NCBI RefSeq assembly: GCF_026151205.1 | Contig: NC_087082.1 | Span: 5,091,908 to 5,155,907 of the forward strand | Reading direction: 5' to 3' | Source of the DNA: Bolinopsis microptera | Taxonomy: Eukaryota > Ctenophora > Tentaculata > Lobata > Bolinopsidae | DNA: 64,000 nt | Shown here: positions 38,801 to 53,800 of the stretch, piece by piece | Position numbering within the stretch: the stretch's first letter is position 1 | Layout: each line of letters opens with the position of its first letter | Program-made: the position numbers and the translations under genes | The notes under the pieces: model-generated | Told to the model about the DNA's origin: nothing | Seen by the model: only the letters and a program-made list of their open reading frames with translations | Databases searched by the model: none

Positions 38801-41800
38801 CTATATAATACCAGGAGAGGATAATTGGAGCAGCAAAACAACATGCTCCTAACATCATATTGTATAATGTATATCATATTGACGTAGTGTATGGGTTGGT
38901 TTCAAGTTCAGGTTGCTCTGAATTCCAAAGATAAATGACCTTCGCGTTCGGCACTTGAAAGCGTTTTGTTATCAGGTGTGACAATATTATCAAATATACA
39001 GGATTTGCGGAGAGTGGTATCACCCCTGTTTAACATGGTCGTAATACAGTGTTAGGGAGGCAGGTAGTATATATAATCTGTATGATAAGCCGTTATTTTG
39101 TTGCTAAATACCAAATGTCTCGTGCACAGAGTTTGAATTATAGAAAATATGTGGGATGACTATTGTAGGAGATTAGTTCTTGTCGTAAAATTTAACCGGC
39201 TTTGAAAGCCTGCATTTTTATTATAAATCTGTTTTTATAAATCTCTCTGCCAACATTGAGACTGTATTGACCACTTGACTGTTGACGCCTTGTAGACTGT
39301 AGTGATCGTAGAGAGAGAGTCAGCCAGCCCCGTTATAATACACACCAGTTCCCATTGATCACCCAGCTACCCAACTGATTTAGGGATTAAGTTGGAAAAG
39401 ATGACAATACGGAGATGCACTTCCTGTAACAGCAAAGAACACAAATACAAGGACTGCAAGGAACAATGGAGACGGAAACGATCAGCAGTGCTAAACCTGA
39501 ACGTTATCTCAAAGATAATAGATTTAATCACAGCGGAAGGGGACTTTTATACCATCTCTGAGGTTAGAGTATGTAGTAAACAGTTCAAAAACGTTGTAGA
39601 TAACAGTATTGCTCATTTCATAACTAACGGGAAATTTAAGGTCCAACTAAACTTCGCTGGATGAAACACTTTTGTAGGCAACTAGTTACTGCACAAATCC
39701 AGAGAACAGGAGCACCCTCACTTGAAAGTCAAAATTTAAATAGCATGACGTATTGTTGCATTTCTGCAAGTATGAATACCAACAAGCATAGCAAATCCAA
39801 GTACTGGCTTTTCTTGACATACGGGGACATAAAGTACTATGAGTTTGTTAGGAAATATCCAGGGGTCTCCAAGGAACAGTTTGTAAGGCATAAGGACATG
39901 ATTTGGGATAGATATACACAGAGTCAGAAAGACGTTTATGACTATATGATAAAATCTCTGTTCGGAACTTATTTTTTTCAAGTCGCTTTTTTATAACAGA
40001 TATGGGGCCGACTACCTTTATACCCCTCCTCCATGCTTTGATTTCATTTTTTCAAAAAAACGTAAAGCATTATTAAATAACAATAATGATTTGAGCGGCT
40101 TCTTTCCTTCACTGGATTGTTAGAATAAGTATATTTGCTTGGTTGGTAGCCCTTATTTTAATCATTGACCTTAGTGTTTGTATCCTTAAAGATCGTTTTA
40201 ATTTAGTGAGGTTAGAATTAAGTTCATTGATTCAAAAGTCTTAGTATATTATGCGACTAAAATACTTATCCTTTCTTCCCCACCAGAGGTCACCAGAACA
40301 TTGCAATTGGTTCCCGTTCCTAGCCGTAAATTCCCGCTAAGCTAGGAAGTCTGTTGCTCGAGGTATTGTTCTATTATTATGTAACCCATTCATTAGATGT
40401 TGTTCATTGCAATGTTATTCCCAAATTATTGATTCACATTGTTCGTAATACTAAGGTCATTCCCGATTTGTTATTATTTAGTTCCTAATAGTTTATCATT
40501 TCCTAGGTAATATTGTGGTGAGCCCTATCCTACCTGTCTGCTTGTCCCAACCTTAGCAGCACCTACATTATTGCCTCGTAAGTTATTTGAGCATTTGTTG
40601 TTAATTTCTTACATAATTCGTACTATATAAGTCTAGTTTAATTTATCTTTATCCTTGTTTAAATTTATCCTTGTTGAAAATCCATTCTAGTTAAGTAAGT
40701 TATTGTCATTAAAATAATCCGTCACTTGCTTATAATTTGTCCCTTTTCAGGACAAACCCCTCCCGCGGATTGTGCCTCGTTCCCAGCCGTTAGAAAGAAT
40801 GTAGGAGAGAACGAGGTCAATCACGGTCAGTCACTTATAGATTTAATTTACATTGTGTATTCAATTATTGGTTATCGTTGTATTTACGTATTGTTTTATT
40901 ATATGTTGATTTATCCGACCTAACGTGTCATTAGATTCTTAATTAATTATATGTCCACTTCACGTTCTCTTACCAATTCCATTTCGCAGTGATTCTAGAA
41001 GCTACCTGTCCATCGTCCAGAGAGAGAGTCAGCCAGCCCCGTTATAATACACACCAGTTCCCATTGATCACCCAGCTACCCAACTGATTTAGGGTAACGG
41101 ACTTTATCATGAGATTGAACACTTATTTTACATGTTATATTGTTTATGTACTATTGGATTGGTCTTGCATTATTTTACAATCCTTATTTACTTGTTTCAA
41201 TTGGTTATCTTCCAGATATAAATTCACCTAAAAATTCGAAGTCCATAATTACAATATAATTTCCTGTCATAAATCTACCCTTGTACACATGAGAGTTTGA
41301 ACTGTGCCCTGAGTGAGTCTCAAACCGGGAGGTATTCCATAATATCGGAACCTGAATTTCCATACTCTAGTTAAAAGGAGCCCGTTATACGTAATTAAAT
41401 TAATACCATCACAATTTAATGAAATATAATAAATAAATAATCTCTAGAAGTCATGGAAAATTGGAGCATTAAATAGGCCGTTAAGTAAGTTGTCGTGCTG
41501 AAATCCGAGTACGCCTCTTAACATACAGCACTATTATAAAGTTTAACATATTATAAGGTTACGAGATAAAATTCTGTGGAAACTGTGGAGTAATATTTTA
41601 TAATTGTGACTTTGTGAAATTTCTGAGATATAAAAGTCGTTCCGCCATTTAAACAAGCTCTACTACGAGGCTGCGACGTTATGGTATCACGTGGGTATCA
41701 CGTGGGTCTCACGTGAGTCTCACGTGAGTCTCACGTGGGTATCACGTGGGTATCACGTGGGTATCACGTGGGTCTCACGTGGGTATCACGTGGGTCTCAT

Positions 41801-44800
41801 GTAGATTACAACACTAAACTGAGGGGACATTCAGAGTCTGCAGATAAAAGAGGGAAGATTAAGAATAACTAATATAATATATATATATAACTAAGTATAT
41901 GTCAAGATTAACATCGCCATATTAACCTCGGCCACGGACGAAATTGACCGTCTACTGGAATCAATCTCTGGAGCTGAAGACAAAAACAGAAGAGGAAGTA
42001 CTCATTAAATAAAAGATTTAACGAAAGCGCTAAATAGATAAAATATTTAATATGTATATTACATTTATTATAATACTACATATATTCATACCAAATATTT
42101 TTAATAACTTTGAATCATTCATTGATTCTACAATCTAACTTCATTGAACTGAAGATCTGTCCAAACTCAGTACACTACTAACATAGTCGGAATGTGCCCC
42201 TAAATACATGGACTCACCAGGGTCAGTGTCAGACAGTACTTTATAATAGTCCGCAAATATATTGAATATATTAGAGCGATCTTAACATAATTAACATAAT
42301 TAACACAATTTATTTGGGCTAAAAGATAAAGCACTGTGGAAACCTTTGGTTAATGATTTATAAAATTCGTGTTAAAAGACTTGAAATTTTAAATTAGAAA
42401 ACCTGTATTTTATCATTATATAATTATCCATTATATTATATATGCAAATAATTCAGTTATCAATCAGAAGTTCGTTACTTAGCAGGGGGCTCCTGCTCTA
42501 GCCTACTCACGGTGTTTACACTAAAGAAAAACTTCTCGCTGGTCTGTATTTTCTACATTATTTGCCTTATTATCCCTTTTATTTTTTACCGTTGATTTAG
42601 CAGCTTCTTACATATTTTGGGGACATTTAGTACGACAAAACAAGCAAGCCGGGCCTTAGCAAAAGCTGCACTTCGTCCTTAACCCCATCACTAACTGCTG
42701 ACAGATGTACTGTACATTTCCATGCAAAATACAACAAAGAAGACAAGACACACTCGACCTTAAATAAAAGAGGGTGTCAACAGAAATATGATTCTCTGAT
42801 AATAGCTATTTCGTAGAGCAAAATATGGCCTTTGTAGTTTCTGATCTATTCTACATTTCGTATTAAATAAAATATAATTTGTGCTGCTCTATAATCACAA
42901 AGTACAGGTTAAATATTTAAAGAGTAAAGGATAGTGCTGGATGTAACAGAGCCCAGTGATCCTCGGCGCTTAACATTTGGACCCTAAAAACTCTGGAAAA
43001 CACTCCGTTCGGAATGATAAGGAATAACCTTGAGTGTTATCGATAGTACTATCAAATATTACAAGATTTGTGTCCTTCGTCCTTCGTTCGGTAAAAATTG
43101 TACATCTCAGGTCATTTTATTTCTATTGATTTCTGTCCGTTTCTATTATTCTTTTCTTTTCTATTTTTTGCTATTTTTTTCTTTTCCTTCTCAAAGATGT
43201 CTGTTATCATTTCTTTCATTATTGTTTCTTCAGATATAATGTCTTTCTGTGATATGTAAAGAATGTAAGGAATGGTAAGTGTAGGAACCTCGAAATTTAA
43301 ATATTCCTTTTTAATAGCTACTTAAATAACTCAGGCTTAACAACCATAGTTGACTGATTAATTGGTTCCAATTCTGGTAGGCAAGGACGTTGTTACAGCA
43401 TTAATTTGTATTTTACCTTTAATAAAGATATTACAGTAAGGAGCGTGTTGAAGATATTACAAACAAGCATCACAGACTACATTATCTAAAACTAAAAGCG
43501 ATTACATTATAAGATTTAACCATGATATAAGGGAACTGATGTCAGTATAGCTTAGTAAATGTCAGTAAATAATATTCATTAACAAGAATTGCGCCCGTTG
43601 TTTCGTTTTGGCGGATGCTAGATTTCCGTTTATTATAAGTATAACTATAAATATAAGCTCCAATCAGCTCACTTCATAATAATAATATTGATACACATCA
43701 GTACACTATACTACGCATGCCACGTACAAATTGGGCTTATAACCTAATAGTTATACTATACATTGCATAGTATACATTAAAATACACTAGCGCCGCGCAT
43801 TCAATGACAGCTAGCTATATACATCAAATCTCCGCAAGCAATACTTGCGCGCTGCACTGTGCGCTAGTTGTCATGGTAACGGACGGAAGTAAGGAATGAC
43901 ACCATATATTTAAACCCACCTACTGCTCCAAAATCCACGTTTTTCTGCAAAAAACGTCCATATATTTTGTAACCTTTCACTATTGCCTTTTTACAAAAGG
44001 GTGAACGGAAAAATAAAAAGGAAAAAGTTCTTTACTTCTGTATTTGGATTGGCTGAAATTGGACAAAAAGGCATCATACATACAAGTTACTGGGTGTTTG
44101 GGTATTCTCCACGATACTCAATCAACATAATAATATATTTCAGATGCTCCGGGTATACTGGACCCAAGAAGGGGTGCTATTGTTTTCCGACAAAAACGAT
44201 GGATATCTAACTAACTGTTAACAAAGACGAGGTACTGTTACAGCAAACATTTTGTCATATTTTAACATAGTTCTGAACATGAATATGTGGACAACACAAT
44301 ATTTTTTACAGATTTAAGTTCAGAAGATTGGAACGTGGGGCCACATGTGTGCCACGTGGAGCAACCACAGCACAATTTCAGCCCTGGAGAACTGAAATTG
44401 TTTGTGGAAATTTTATTTTATATTTTACAGCTATAAAAAATAACAAATATAATAAGTAAAAAGTTTAACTACTGTGATTCTCATCACTATTTGAGATCGT
44501 AGCAATTTTTTTTTTCAATTGGCTCACTTGGACCACCAACGGAAATTCCATCTTATACATTTTTACGACTCGGAAGTGAATTATGAAAAAAACTAAATAA
44601 AAAGTTTAATAATATGGTTTTTATATGATTCGTTATATTATTATATGTGGGATTTCCATCAACATCGACACACTTTATTGACCGTTTTTTGTTTTATAAG
44701 TGGACACAAAATATGACGAATATCAGGATTGGTTCTGAGGATGTCATCTGGAACCTGGTTCCATAATTGTATAAGGATGTACAATTCTCAAAGAATGAAG

Positions 44801-47800
44801 ATGCGAAATGCGAATACAAGGTCAATAACTAAACGGGCATTTAATATTACATATTTTTCTTAGTTGTTATGGACTTCAAAAACGTTTTTTTTTATTCAAG
44901 AGATCGTTAAAAAACGATTGGGAAGTTAAACTTGACTTTCGAGTAAAAGGAATTTTATCCAACATTAGTACAAAAGTCACGAAAGTTCAGAAGCAGGACA
45001 TGATTCAAATTACTCCAAGGTTGAGCTAAGCTATTGAAACCACGAAACTCGATTTATTATTCTTTTTATAGCGAGAAAATAGGAAAAAAGGCATATTTAT
45101 TTTTAATTCAAACAGGATTCCCTGTTGAAAACAATTTCTTCAGTTGAGATGTTCTGGATAACAATGTTAACAAAGATGGAGAGACAGGACGAATAAGTCT
45201 TGTAGAGTAAGATCACGGTCCCAAAAGGAACCTGGTTCCATGCATGTCTAACATGGAGTCCTGTAGAGTAAGTTCACAGTCCCAAAAGGAACCTGGTTCC
45301 ATGCGTGCCTAACATGGAGTCTTGCGGAGTAAGTTCACGGTCCCAAAAGGAACATGGTTCCATGCGTGCCTAACATGGAGTCTTGCGGAGTAAGTTCACG
45401 GTCCCAAAAGGAACCTGGCTCCATGCTTGTCTAACATGGAGTCCTGTAGAGTAAGTTCACGGTCCCATGATAGCATAAAAACAGAGGTTTTGACTTTTAA
45501 TCCATTAAGATAGCCTTATAGCTTTACAGCTGAAGCATTCAGACTTCAGAAGCTGCTCTATTGATCTTAAAGCATTTCAGATAAGGTTTATTATATTTAT
45601 ACGTAAAAGTACGTTTAAACGCATATTATAACTAGTGATAACATGTCATATTAGTCAGGAATATCTTTCATCACTTATAGATAAGAAGCTATACTCGGGA
45701 AATAATACAGAGATAAGGTGTTTAAAGGTGTAAGTAAATTACTGTAAGGAACCCAACCCTTAGAGATCTCTTAATTTCGGCAAGATCAGATTTCGTTTTA
45801 TAAGCCCTTTCAAAAGCTTCAAGTTCCGAACGAACGCTACAACACTTATAATGTTTTTTTTCTTCATTACGAAGAATAATGATATATTATCTTCTAATAC
45901 CTCAGTTGCTACCTTATAAGTGGAGTTATCAAACTGTTGACTGTTGGGTCATGTGCCAAAAGGAACCTGGTTTCATTACTGCCTCACTTGGAGCCTGGAC
46001 TCACAAAACTAGGAGCTTAGTTCACCCTGCACCAATTAGTGTAGTTAGTTAATTAGTTAATTAGGAAGTTAGTGTAGTTATTTTTACTTACGTATTTTAT
46101 AATTCTATCGATCTTATTATCTTTAATAAAAGTTATAATTTAAAAAAGCACGGATAATACTCAGAATTTTTAACCAGTGAGTTCACTGCAGGTACATGTT
46201 TCCACTATAGTGGGTGTCGCGTCGGAAGGAAAAACCTATTTCGGACAAACAACTAAGGAGCTGGTTCTACTATTGCTTTACAGGAGTCATTATATAATGC
46301 ATCATGAATCCTGATTCATTCATGATAATATGGGCATACAACGAATTAACCTCAGCACAACTCTAGATGGTGATAATTTAGTACTAAATAGCTTTTATAT
46401 AGTTATTAACCACAATATATAGTATATACTTATCTAAGATTCTTTAAAGGGAATTGTAAAGAGTTGGAAGCAATAATCTTTGTTATTTTATAATACATCC
46501 AATGACGCTTAAGTGATAAAGGAACTATCGCCTACGCTTCTAATTAGATAGACGAGGACATAGACGAGTTCTCAACGTAATATGAAGAAGAGAAGTAAGA
46601 AAAATAATAAAATACGGGCACAAGTAAGAAATACAGGACACCACAACACGCTGGCTCTAATGGCGGATTCAGTAAGGAGTTGGTAATGGTGGGTTTCAGT
46701 AAGGAGCTGGTAATGGTGGGTTTCAGTAAGGAGCTGGTAATGGTGGGTTTCAGTAAGGAGCTGGTAATGGTGGGTTTCAGTAAGGAGCTGGTAAGTGGTA
46801 ATGGTGGGTTTCAGTAAGGAGCTGGTAATGGTGGGTTTCAGTAAGGAGCTGGTAATGGTGGGTTTCAGTAAGGAGCTGGTAATGGTGGGTTTCAGTAAGG
46901 AGCTGGTAATGGTGGGTTTCAGTAAGGAGCTGGTAATGGTGGGTTTCAGTAAGGAGCTGGTAATGGTGGGTTTCAGTAAGGAGCTGGTAATGGTGGGTTT
47001 CAGTAAGGAGCTGGTAATAGTGGTATCATGATTCATGACTGTATAACATATGCTACGTAGTGTTATTACAATATTCAAATAATCTTTTCAATTTTATAGC
47101 TTTTAATTCTAGTAAATCCTCCCTTGCTAAATTCTTGAAAGGCTTCCCGGATACCCCGCCCACAAAAGGGTATACCGTATGTACCGCCATCACAAATAAC
47201 TCTCTTCTGGAATGGACTCTACAAAAATATCTAAGCCGGGAGTGATTGGAGGACGTACTTGATACTGTTGTCCAGAAGCGATCCCTGCCGAACCTACCTA
47301 AAGTAACCTAAAGTAAGTAAACCTGCTTAGACTTATAAAAAAAAGCTAGTACATTGCTTATAATGAATAAAGAGCATTCACTGTGGTCCCTCTTGCAAAA
47401 GAGTGCAGTACGCTGATAACAAAATACGGAAATAAATAAATTAAAGTGGCAACAACCACATCACCCCCTGATCCAAACTTTTCAGGGGTATCAATTTACA
47501 AAATAGGAATGTTACTTACAAGTTTCTTAAACCGTTACCGTAGTATCAGATAACGTTTTAACTTCTAAACTATAGCCAGGCTGTACCCACTTCAGCCCAC
47601 CTACTCAGCCCACCTACTCAAACTAAGGATTCCAATATAGGAGCTGTGATCCCACTCAAATACCTTTAAACAATTCCTCTGAGCAGATAATGACCTTGGC
47701 ATCCTTCCAGGTCACCTTGGTACCCTTCCGGGTGAACTTGGTATCCTTCCATAACTTTGAAGACAAGGATCCATAAAATGTTAAATAATCGTTTTGAACG

Positions 47801-50800
47801 ATGAAAATAATTATTAGATGTTAACCCTTAGACCGTAATTAAATCCAAGCACCCCAGTATGATAAGGGTTAACAGTGTGTAAGCTCCATATTCCGCAAGG
47901 GAGTACAACCAACTGAATCAGCAGCTAAAGTTTCAAAAATAATTTCCAATTCATCAAGCTGAACTCCCGCAAACAATTCCAAATTTCAACGATGTAAAAA
48001 CATGTTTAAATAAGCGTGTTGTGCACATTTGATAGCGTTAATTTTACCATAGTAACACTACCATGGTAACACTACCATAGTAACACAGTAACACTACCAT
48101 AGGCATAGTAACACTACCATAGTAACACTACCATAGTAACACAGTAACACTACCATAGCACAGTAACACTACCATAGTAACACAGTAACACTACCATAGT
48201 AACACTACCATAGTAACACTACCATAGTAACACAGTAACACTACCATAGTAACACTACCATAGTAACACAGTAACACTACCATAGTAACACAGTAACACT
48301 ACCATAGCATAGTAACACAGTAACACTGCCATAGTAACACTACCATAGTAACACAGTAACACTACCATAGTAACACTACCATAGTAACACTACCGTACCA
48401 TAGTAACACTACCATAGTAACACTACCATAGTAACACAGTAATACTACCATAGTAACACTACCATAGTAACACTACCATAGTAACACTATCATAGTAACA
48501 CTACCATAGTAACATAGTAACGCTATCATAGTAACACTACCATAGTAACACTACCATAGTAACACAGTAATACTACCATAGTAACACTACCATAGTAACA
48601 CTACCATAGTAACACTACCATAGTAACACTACCATAGCAACACAGTAACACTACCATAGTAACACTACCATAGTAACATAGTCACGCTATCATAGTAACA
48701 CTACCATAGTAACACTACAAATAATAACCGAGTTTTAGCTGTAAATGCTGGACTGCACAAGTGAACATGTAGAAACAGTCAACACGGCCCGGTGTGTAAC
48801 ACCTCACAATTAAATATTCGACAACATAAGCCGCGTATTATGCACAACAAAATAACATATTTGATGCTGGGTACTTCACGTAGATTACAACGCAGAACAT
48901 TGAATGATACACTATATCCTTTGGATTGTAGAGGGTTCTTTTACTTAAGGATCCTTTATTACCTTTCATACATCTAATTATTGCAGTGAAGAGCGTTGTT
49001 CTAAATCAATTACGCTCAATGACAGTTCTGTTTCCCAAATTTAACTTAAATAATTTGTTTTTGACGAGGTAACAGATAATCATCTAGAAAGTCGTTGTCC
49101 AAATCTATTGTTACAATCTACAGAAGGATTGTTAGCTACTAAAGCTCATCAGATTAATAATAATGATATCTAGCGATCTGCTGTTACATCAGTTGTTGAA
49201 ATCATATAGCGACGTTGTTGGTAAATCAAGTGATGTTTCTTCCATTCAAATTTCTGATTGTTTCTCAATAGACTCAGTGAAAACAGATTCTAATGGAATT
49301 AAATAGTTGAATAATGAATGATATATTTATTTCAATTAGAATCTGTCTTTCATTTATTCAAAAAGAATTAGAAATTTTAATGGGATACATTTTAATAAAA
49401 GGGGACAGTAAGATTAAATAATAATCCGTTTTATAAGTTCTATATAAGTAAATTGTAACGGTTCAACGATACCGACATAAGGAAGCTGGAAGGTAACATA
49501 CGGTAACAATTATTAGGGATGACATAGTCATAATCTTTTCATAAAATATGATAACTATGAATTAGTTATTAGACTATATATCAAACTACTCACTTTGATT
49601 TAAAAGCTATAGATTCCAAAGTTGTACCGCTCTTTAATAAATTATCTTTCAATAAACACCATTACAAATTAATGAGCAAACATTTTATTGCTCCTCTGTA
49701 GTTATGATCTCCACAATTAAAACGACGACTTTAATAAAATATTTCGGATATATAAACGAAATATTCGTAAGTCTCAAGAACAACTGCAGAGCATTAAACC
49801 TAAATACACGTGTAATGTTAGAAACACACGTTAACAAAGACCTGTAAACCAAGAGACCTCAGCTCTGTAACGGTCAGGTAATCACAGCAGCCATCTAATC
49901 AGCTTACTAATCAGCGTATTGTATTACAGCCAATATTCTTACATATTATACAACATATTGTAATAATAACTAGTAAAACTTTATTAATTAATATATATAT
50001 AATATATTCTGTGTTTTTAAACAGAATTTTATAATAAAACGTCGTCATGGTTTACTGACACGTTCCATTTTTTTATCGCACGTGCAACTTGCTTGCCACC
50101 GTTTTAAGCCGCACTAAAATTCGTGTAAAAACTCTTGGTGTGGTTCTGTGTGTTGGTTTTGCGCTGCATTTTGTCTTCGGGTGGGATTTACAAAGACCTA
50201 GGCAACAACCAGTGGAAGAGAATTTCGGGTGCTCTAACCAATGTTGATGTCAGTGGCGAAGACAATGTTTGGGGAGTCAACAGAAATCAGCTTATCTTCA
50301 GGTATTCAAAGAGTGAAAACAAGTGGCAACATGTCCTACAATCTTAAATGAGTGTCACATCATCGTAATCTTACTACAAGTGGTGTCAAAAACGCAAATT
50401 AAATGGATAATATTTATTTTAGTCTCTTGAGTCTTAACACCACTTTAGGGTTAGACGGGTTCCTGCTAGTATTCATAACGCCCTAACAGTAACTATAATC
50501 GGAATTTGTTTACAACATTTCATTCAATTAATGATGAGATAATATGGTCAAATCTTGTTTAGTACCTACACAAGTCTCTAAAGATACATCACGGATAAGG
50601 GATTCCTGTCATACCTTCACGTACAGATATAATAATACTTCAATCACGAGTCTAGTTTCATTTAAACAAAAATAGGTATTCTCAAAATAATCTTTTTTGG
50701 TGTGGAAACGGTGCGCTAGATAGTCACTGAACTGCCTATGAGGTCATTTGGGTTGAACAGGTTTGGTGTATGCCCCCTTATCAATTGCAGTTTGAAAGAT

Positions 50801-53800
50801 AGGTGAATCATCTGATGAGTTTTTCTGAGAAACTTGACAAATCTAATTGATATAACCGGGGAAAGGGTTATCAGTTTTATATAGTATCGTAGGGACAGGG
50901 TTTCATTTGATTTTATTATTCGAGTTTGATCTTGAGTTGCGTCAAAATGTTTAAGTTTACGCGGTGCAAGTTTTTCCTGTCTGTACTAATCCTCGGGCTT
51001 ACGGCTGAAGTTTCCTCCAAATATCTAACTGGAGTCTGGGAAAAGGCTCCAGGTGGACTCACTAGGGTATCTAAAGGTGATTCAGGGGTCTGGGGTGTCA
51101 ACAGCAATGGTCACATCTATCAACTAAACTCGAACGAACGGACCTGGACTAGAATCTCTGGAGGATTGGTACAAGTATCGTCAGGAAAATCAGTCTGGGG
51201 AGTAAACAGCGTGGATGAGATTTATACATACCTAGGCAACAACCAGTGGAAGAGAATTTCGGGTGCTCTAACCAATGTTGATGTCAGTGACAAAGACAAT
51301 GTTTGGGGAGTCAACAGAAATCAGCTTATCTTCAGGTATTCAAAGAGCGGAAACAAGTGGCAACATGTCGGAGGAAGAGCCATCCAGATCAGTGTTGGAG
51401 AAGCAGGGGTGTGGGTTGTCAATGAAAACCACGATATTTACTACCGCGCAGGGACATATGGAGATGTGGATACAACGGGGAGCCACTGGGTAAACGTTTC
51501 TGGGAAGCTCAAGTGGGTTTCATCAGGATCCGACATTGTTGTCGGGGTCAACGCTGCAGATGAAATATACTATCGAGAAGGAGTTAGCTCCACTAATCCA
51601 ACAGGAAGCAGATGGGTTAAGGTTCCCGGCAGACTGATGCAGATTGACATTTCCGAGGACCAGGTCGTTGGGACAAATAGTGCTCACCATATCTACAAAT
51701 CTCCTGTTGAAAAAAAAATCTGACCAATTGCAAATAACTGCGAGTTGGGAAAGGGTACCAGGTGGACTCACTAGGATATCTAAAGGCGATTCAGGGGTCT
51801 GGGGTGTCAACAGCAATGGTCACATCTATCAACTAAACTCGAACGAACGGACCTGGACTAGAATCTCTGGAGGATTGGTACAAGTATCGTCAGGAAAATC
51901 AGTCTGGGGAGTAAATAAGCGTGGATGAGATTTATACATACCTAGGTAACAACCAGTGGAAGAGAATTTCGGGTGCTCTAACCAATGTTGACGTCAGTGA
52001 CAAAGACAATGTTTGGGGAGTCAACAGAAATCAGCTTATCTTCAGGTATTCAAAGAGCGGAAACAAGTGGCAACATGTCGGAGGAAGAGCCATCCAGATC
52101 AGTGTTGGAGAAGCAGGGGTGTGGGTTGTCAATGAAAACCACGATATTTACTACCGCGCAGGGACATATGGAGATGTGGATACAACGGGGAGCCACTAGG
52201 GTAAACGTTTCTGGGAAGCTCAAGTGGGTTTCATCAGGATCCGACATTGTTGTCGGGGTCAACGCTGCAGATGAAATATACTATCGAGAAGGAAGGAGTT
52301 AGCTCCACTAATCCAACAGGAAGCAGATGGGTTAAGGCAGACTGATGCAGATTGATGTACACAAAGATGAATATGTGGTGGGAACAAACTCCGCAAATCA
52401 TATTTACAAATCCCCTGTTGCTTTGAGAACCTGAACATTTTGTATTTAGTGCGATTTTCAATCGGCATAATCAGTAAACGATGGACAGTGGCTACTTAAC
52501 ATAATAAAATATTAACAATAGTGCGGGATAGATACAAATTTAATAAAAGTTATTGATTTTTGTTGCAATTGATCAGTTAATGATAAGAAACCGATAAATA
52601 GTAATGGGGGATCATGTCCCCCCCCCCCCCCCCCCCTAATGACCAACTTATAATTGACTATTTATAATTAGACGTAATGGTAAAAGATAGTATACAAGAC
52701 AGTATATATGATTCAGTATTGAATAGTATTCAGTATGATTTAATAAAATAAAATATAAAATATTCTGCAATTGCAGTTTACAGAAGTTGTGTATTATTTT
52801 GTGATCACCACCCAGCGAATTGTATGAGTTGCATCAAGTAAACTATGGAGTTAGTATTAAAGGCCACATAATTCCCAGGGAAACGAGATGGTATTCCCGG
52901 CCAATTATTATTATTGTTAATTAATCGGTCCAAAGTCTTACACGTGACTTTTCGATGTATATTTTATCTATATAATTATATTTTTCATTTGACGAAATCC
53001 CCCCGGCAACGGGGACATGTAAAATAGAATCGTTCAAAATATTGCCTCCATATGGCACCCAAACACGGTAAACACATAGTGAACTATGACTATGTCCGCA
53101 ATTACTGGGACCCAATACATCAAATTAATCTAAATCCATCAAAACTTATGAAAAACTATTTAAGATCAAACAAATCAATGGTGAATAACTGCAGATACAT
53201 AGATAAAATCGGTATTTCAATAGTCAAATTTCAGATACATTAGAAACAAGTCTGATATGGTCATTAATGTGAATGCAGCGAAAAGGTGTCATGTGTGGGG
53301 GAAGTGTGATATGATGTTGGAAGTATAGGAAGGTAGATAGAAAAAAATATGGGGAGCAAGGAGATTAGGCTAGACTGTTCTATTCACTATCCAATAAACA
53401 TTTCCATAGATGCTTAGTGACCTCAAATTTAAAAGGATTAGTACTAGTAGACACAATCTGAATTACCTGTATATGTAAAGGGAGTCCATTCCACAGTAAT
53501 ATATGGGTTCTGTATAAAAAAACACTGAAAATCGACAAAAAACTGACCCTCTGGCGTGGCCAATTTCAGCCTGAAAATGGAGTTGAAACCTCGCCATTTT
53601 TAGCAGGGTTGTAAAAAAAGGATAGGAATTCTTAGAATTTTGATTAAGGCTTTAGATTTTCTATAATACTTAACGTCGGAAGTGAGGTAAAATAAACGTT
53701 AGAATAATGGCGTTTCATCAAAGATTACCTGCGTCGTTGCTTAGCACCCTTAGCAACATCAAGAGATTGCATGTGCACGAGCAAGAACAGATTAGCAACG

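Noticed and set aside
39661-39996. Treating the HMG-like ORF as a confirmed HMG-box transcription factor
   Set aside because: Only spacing and a few aromatic or basic positions agree, and helix 1 is weak. Kept as HMG-like with low confidence.
41682-41801. Possible CRISPR-like or integron array
   Set aside because: Units are contiguous with no unique spacers, and the DNA is eukaryotic. All arrays here are simple tandem repeats.
46572-47078. Repetitive ORFs on both strands (LKPTITSSL and VMVGFSKEL units)
   Set aside because: Produced by the 27-bp period of a near-invariant minisatellite. No independent coding evidence.
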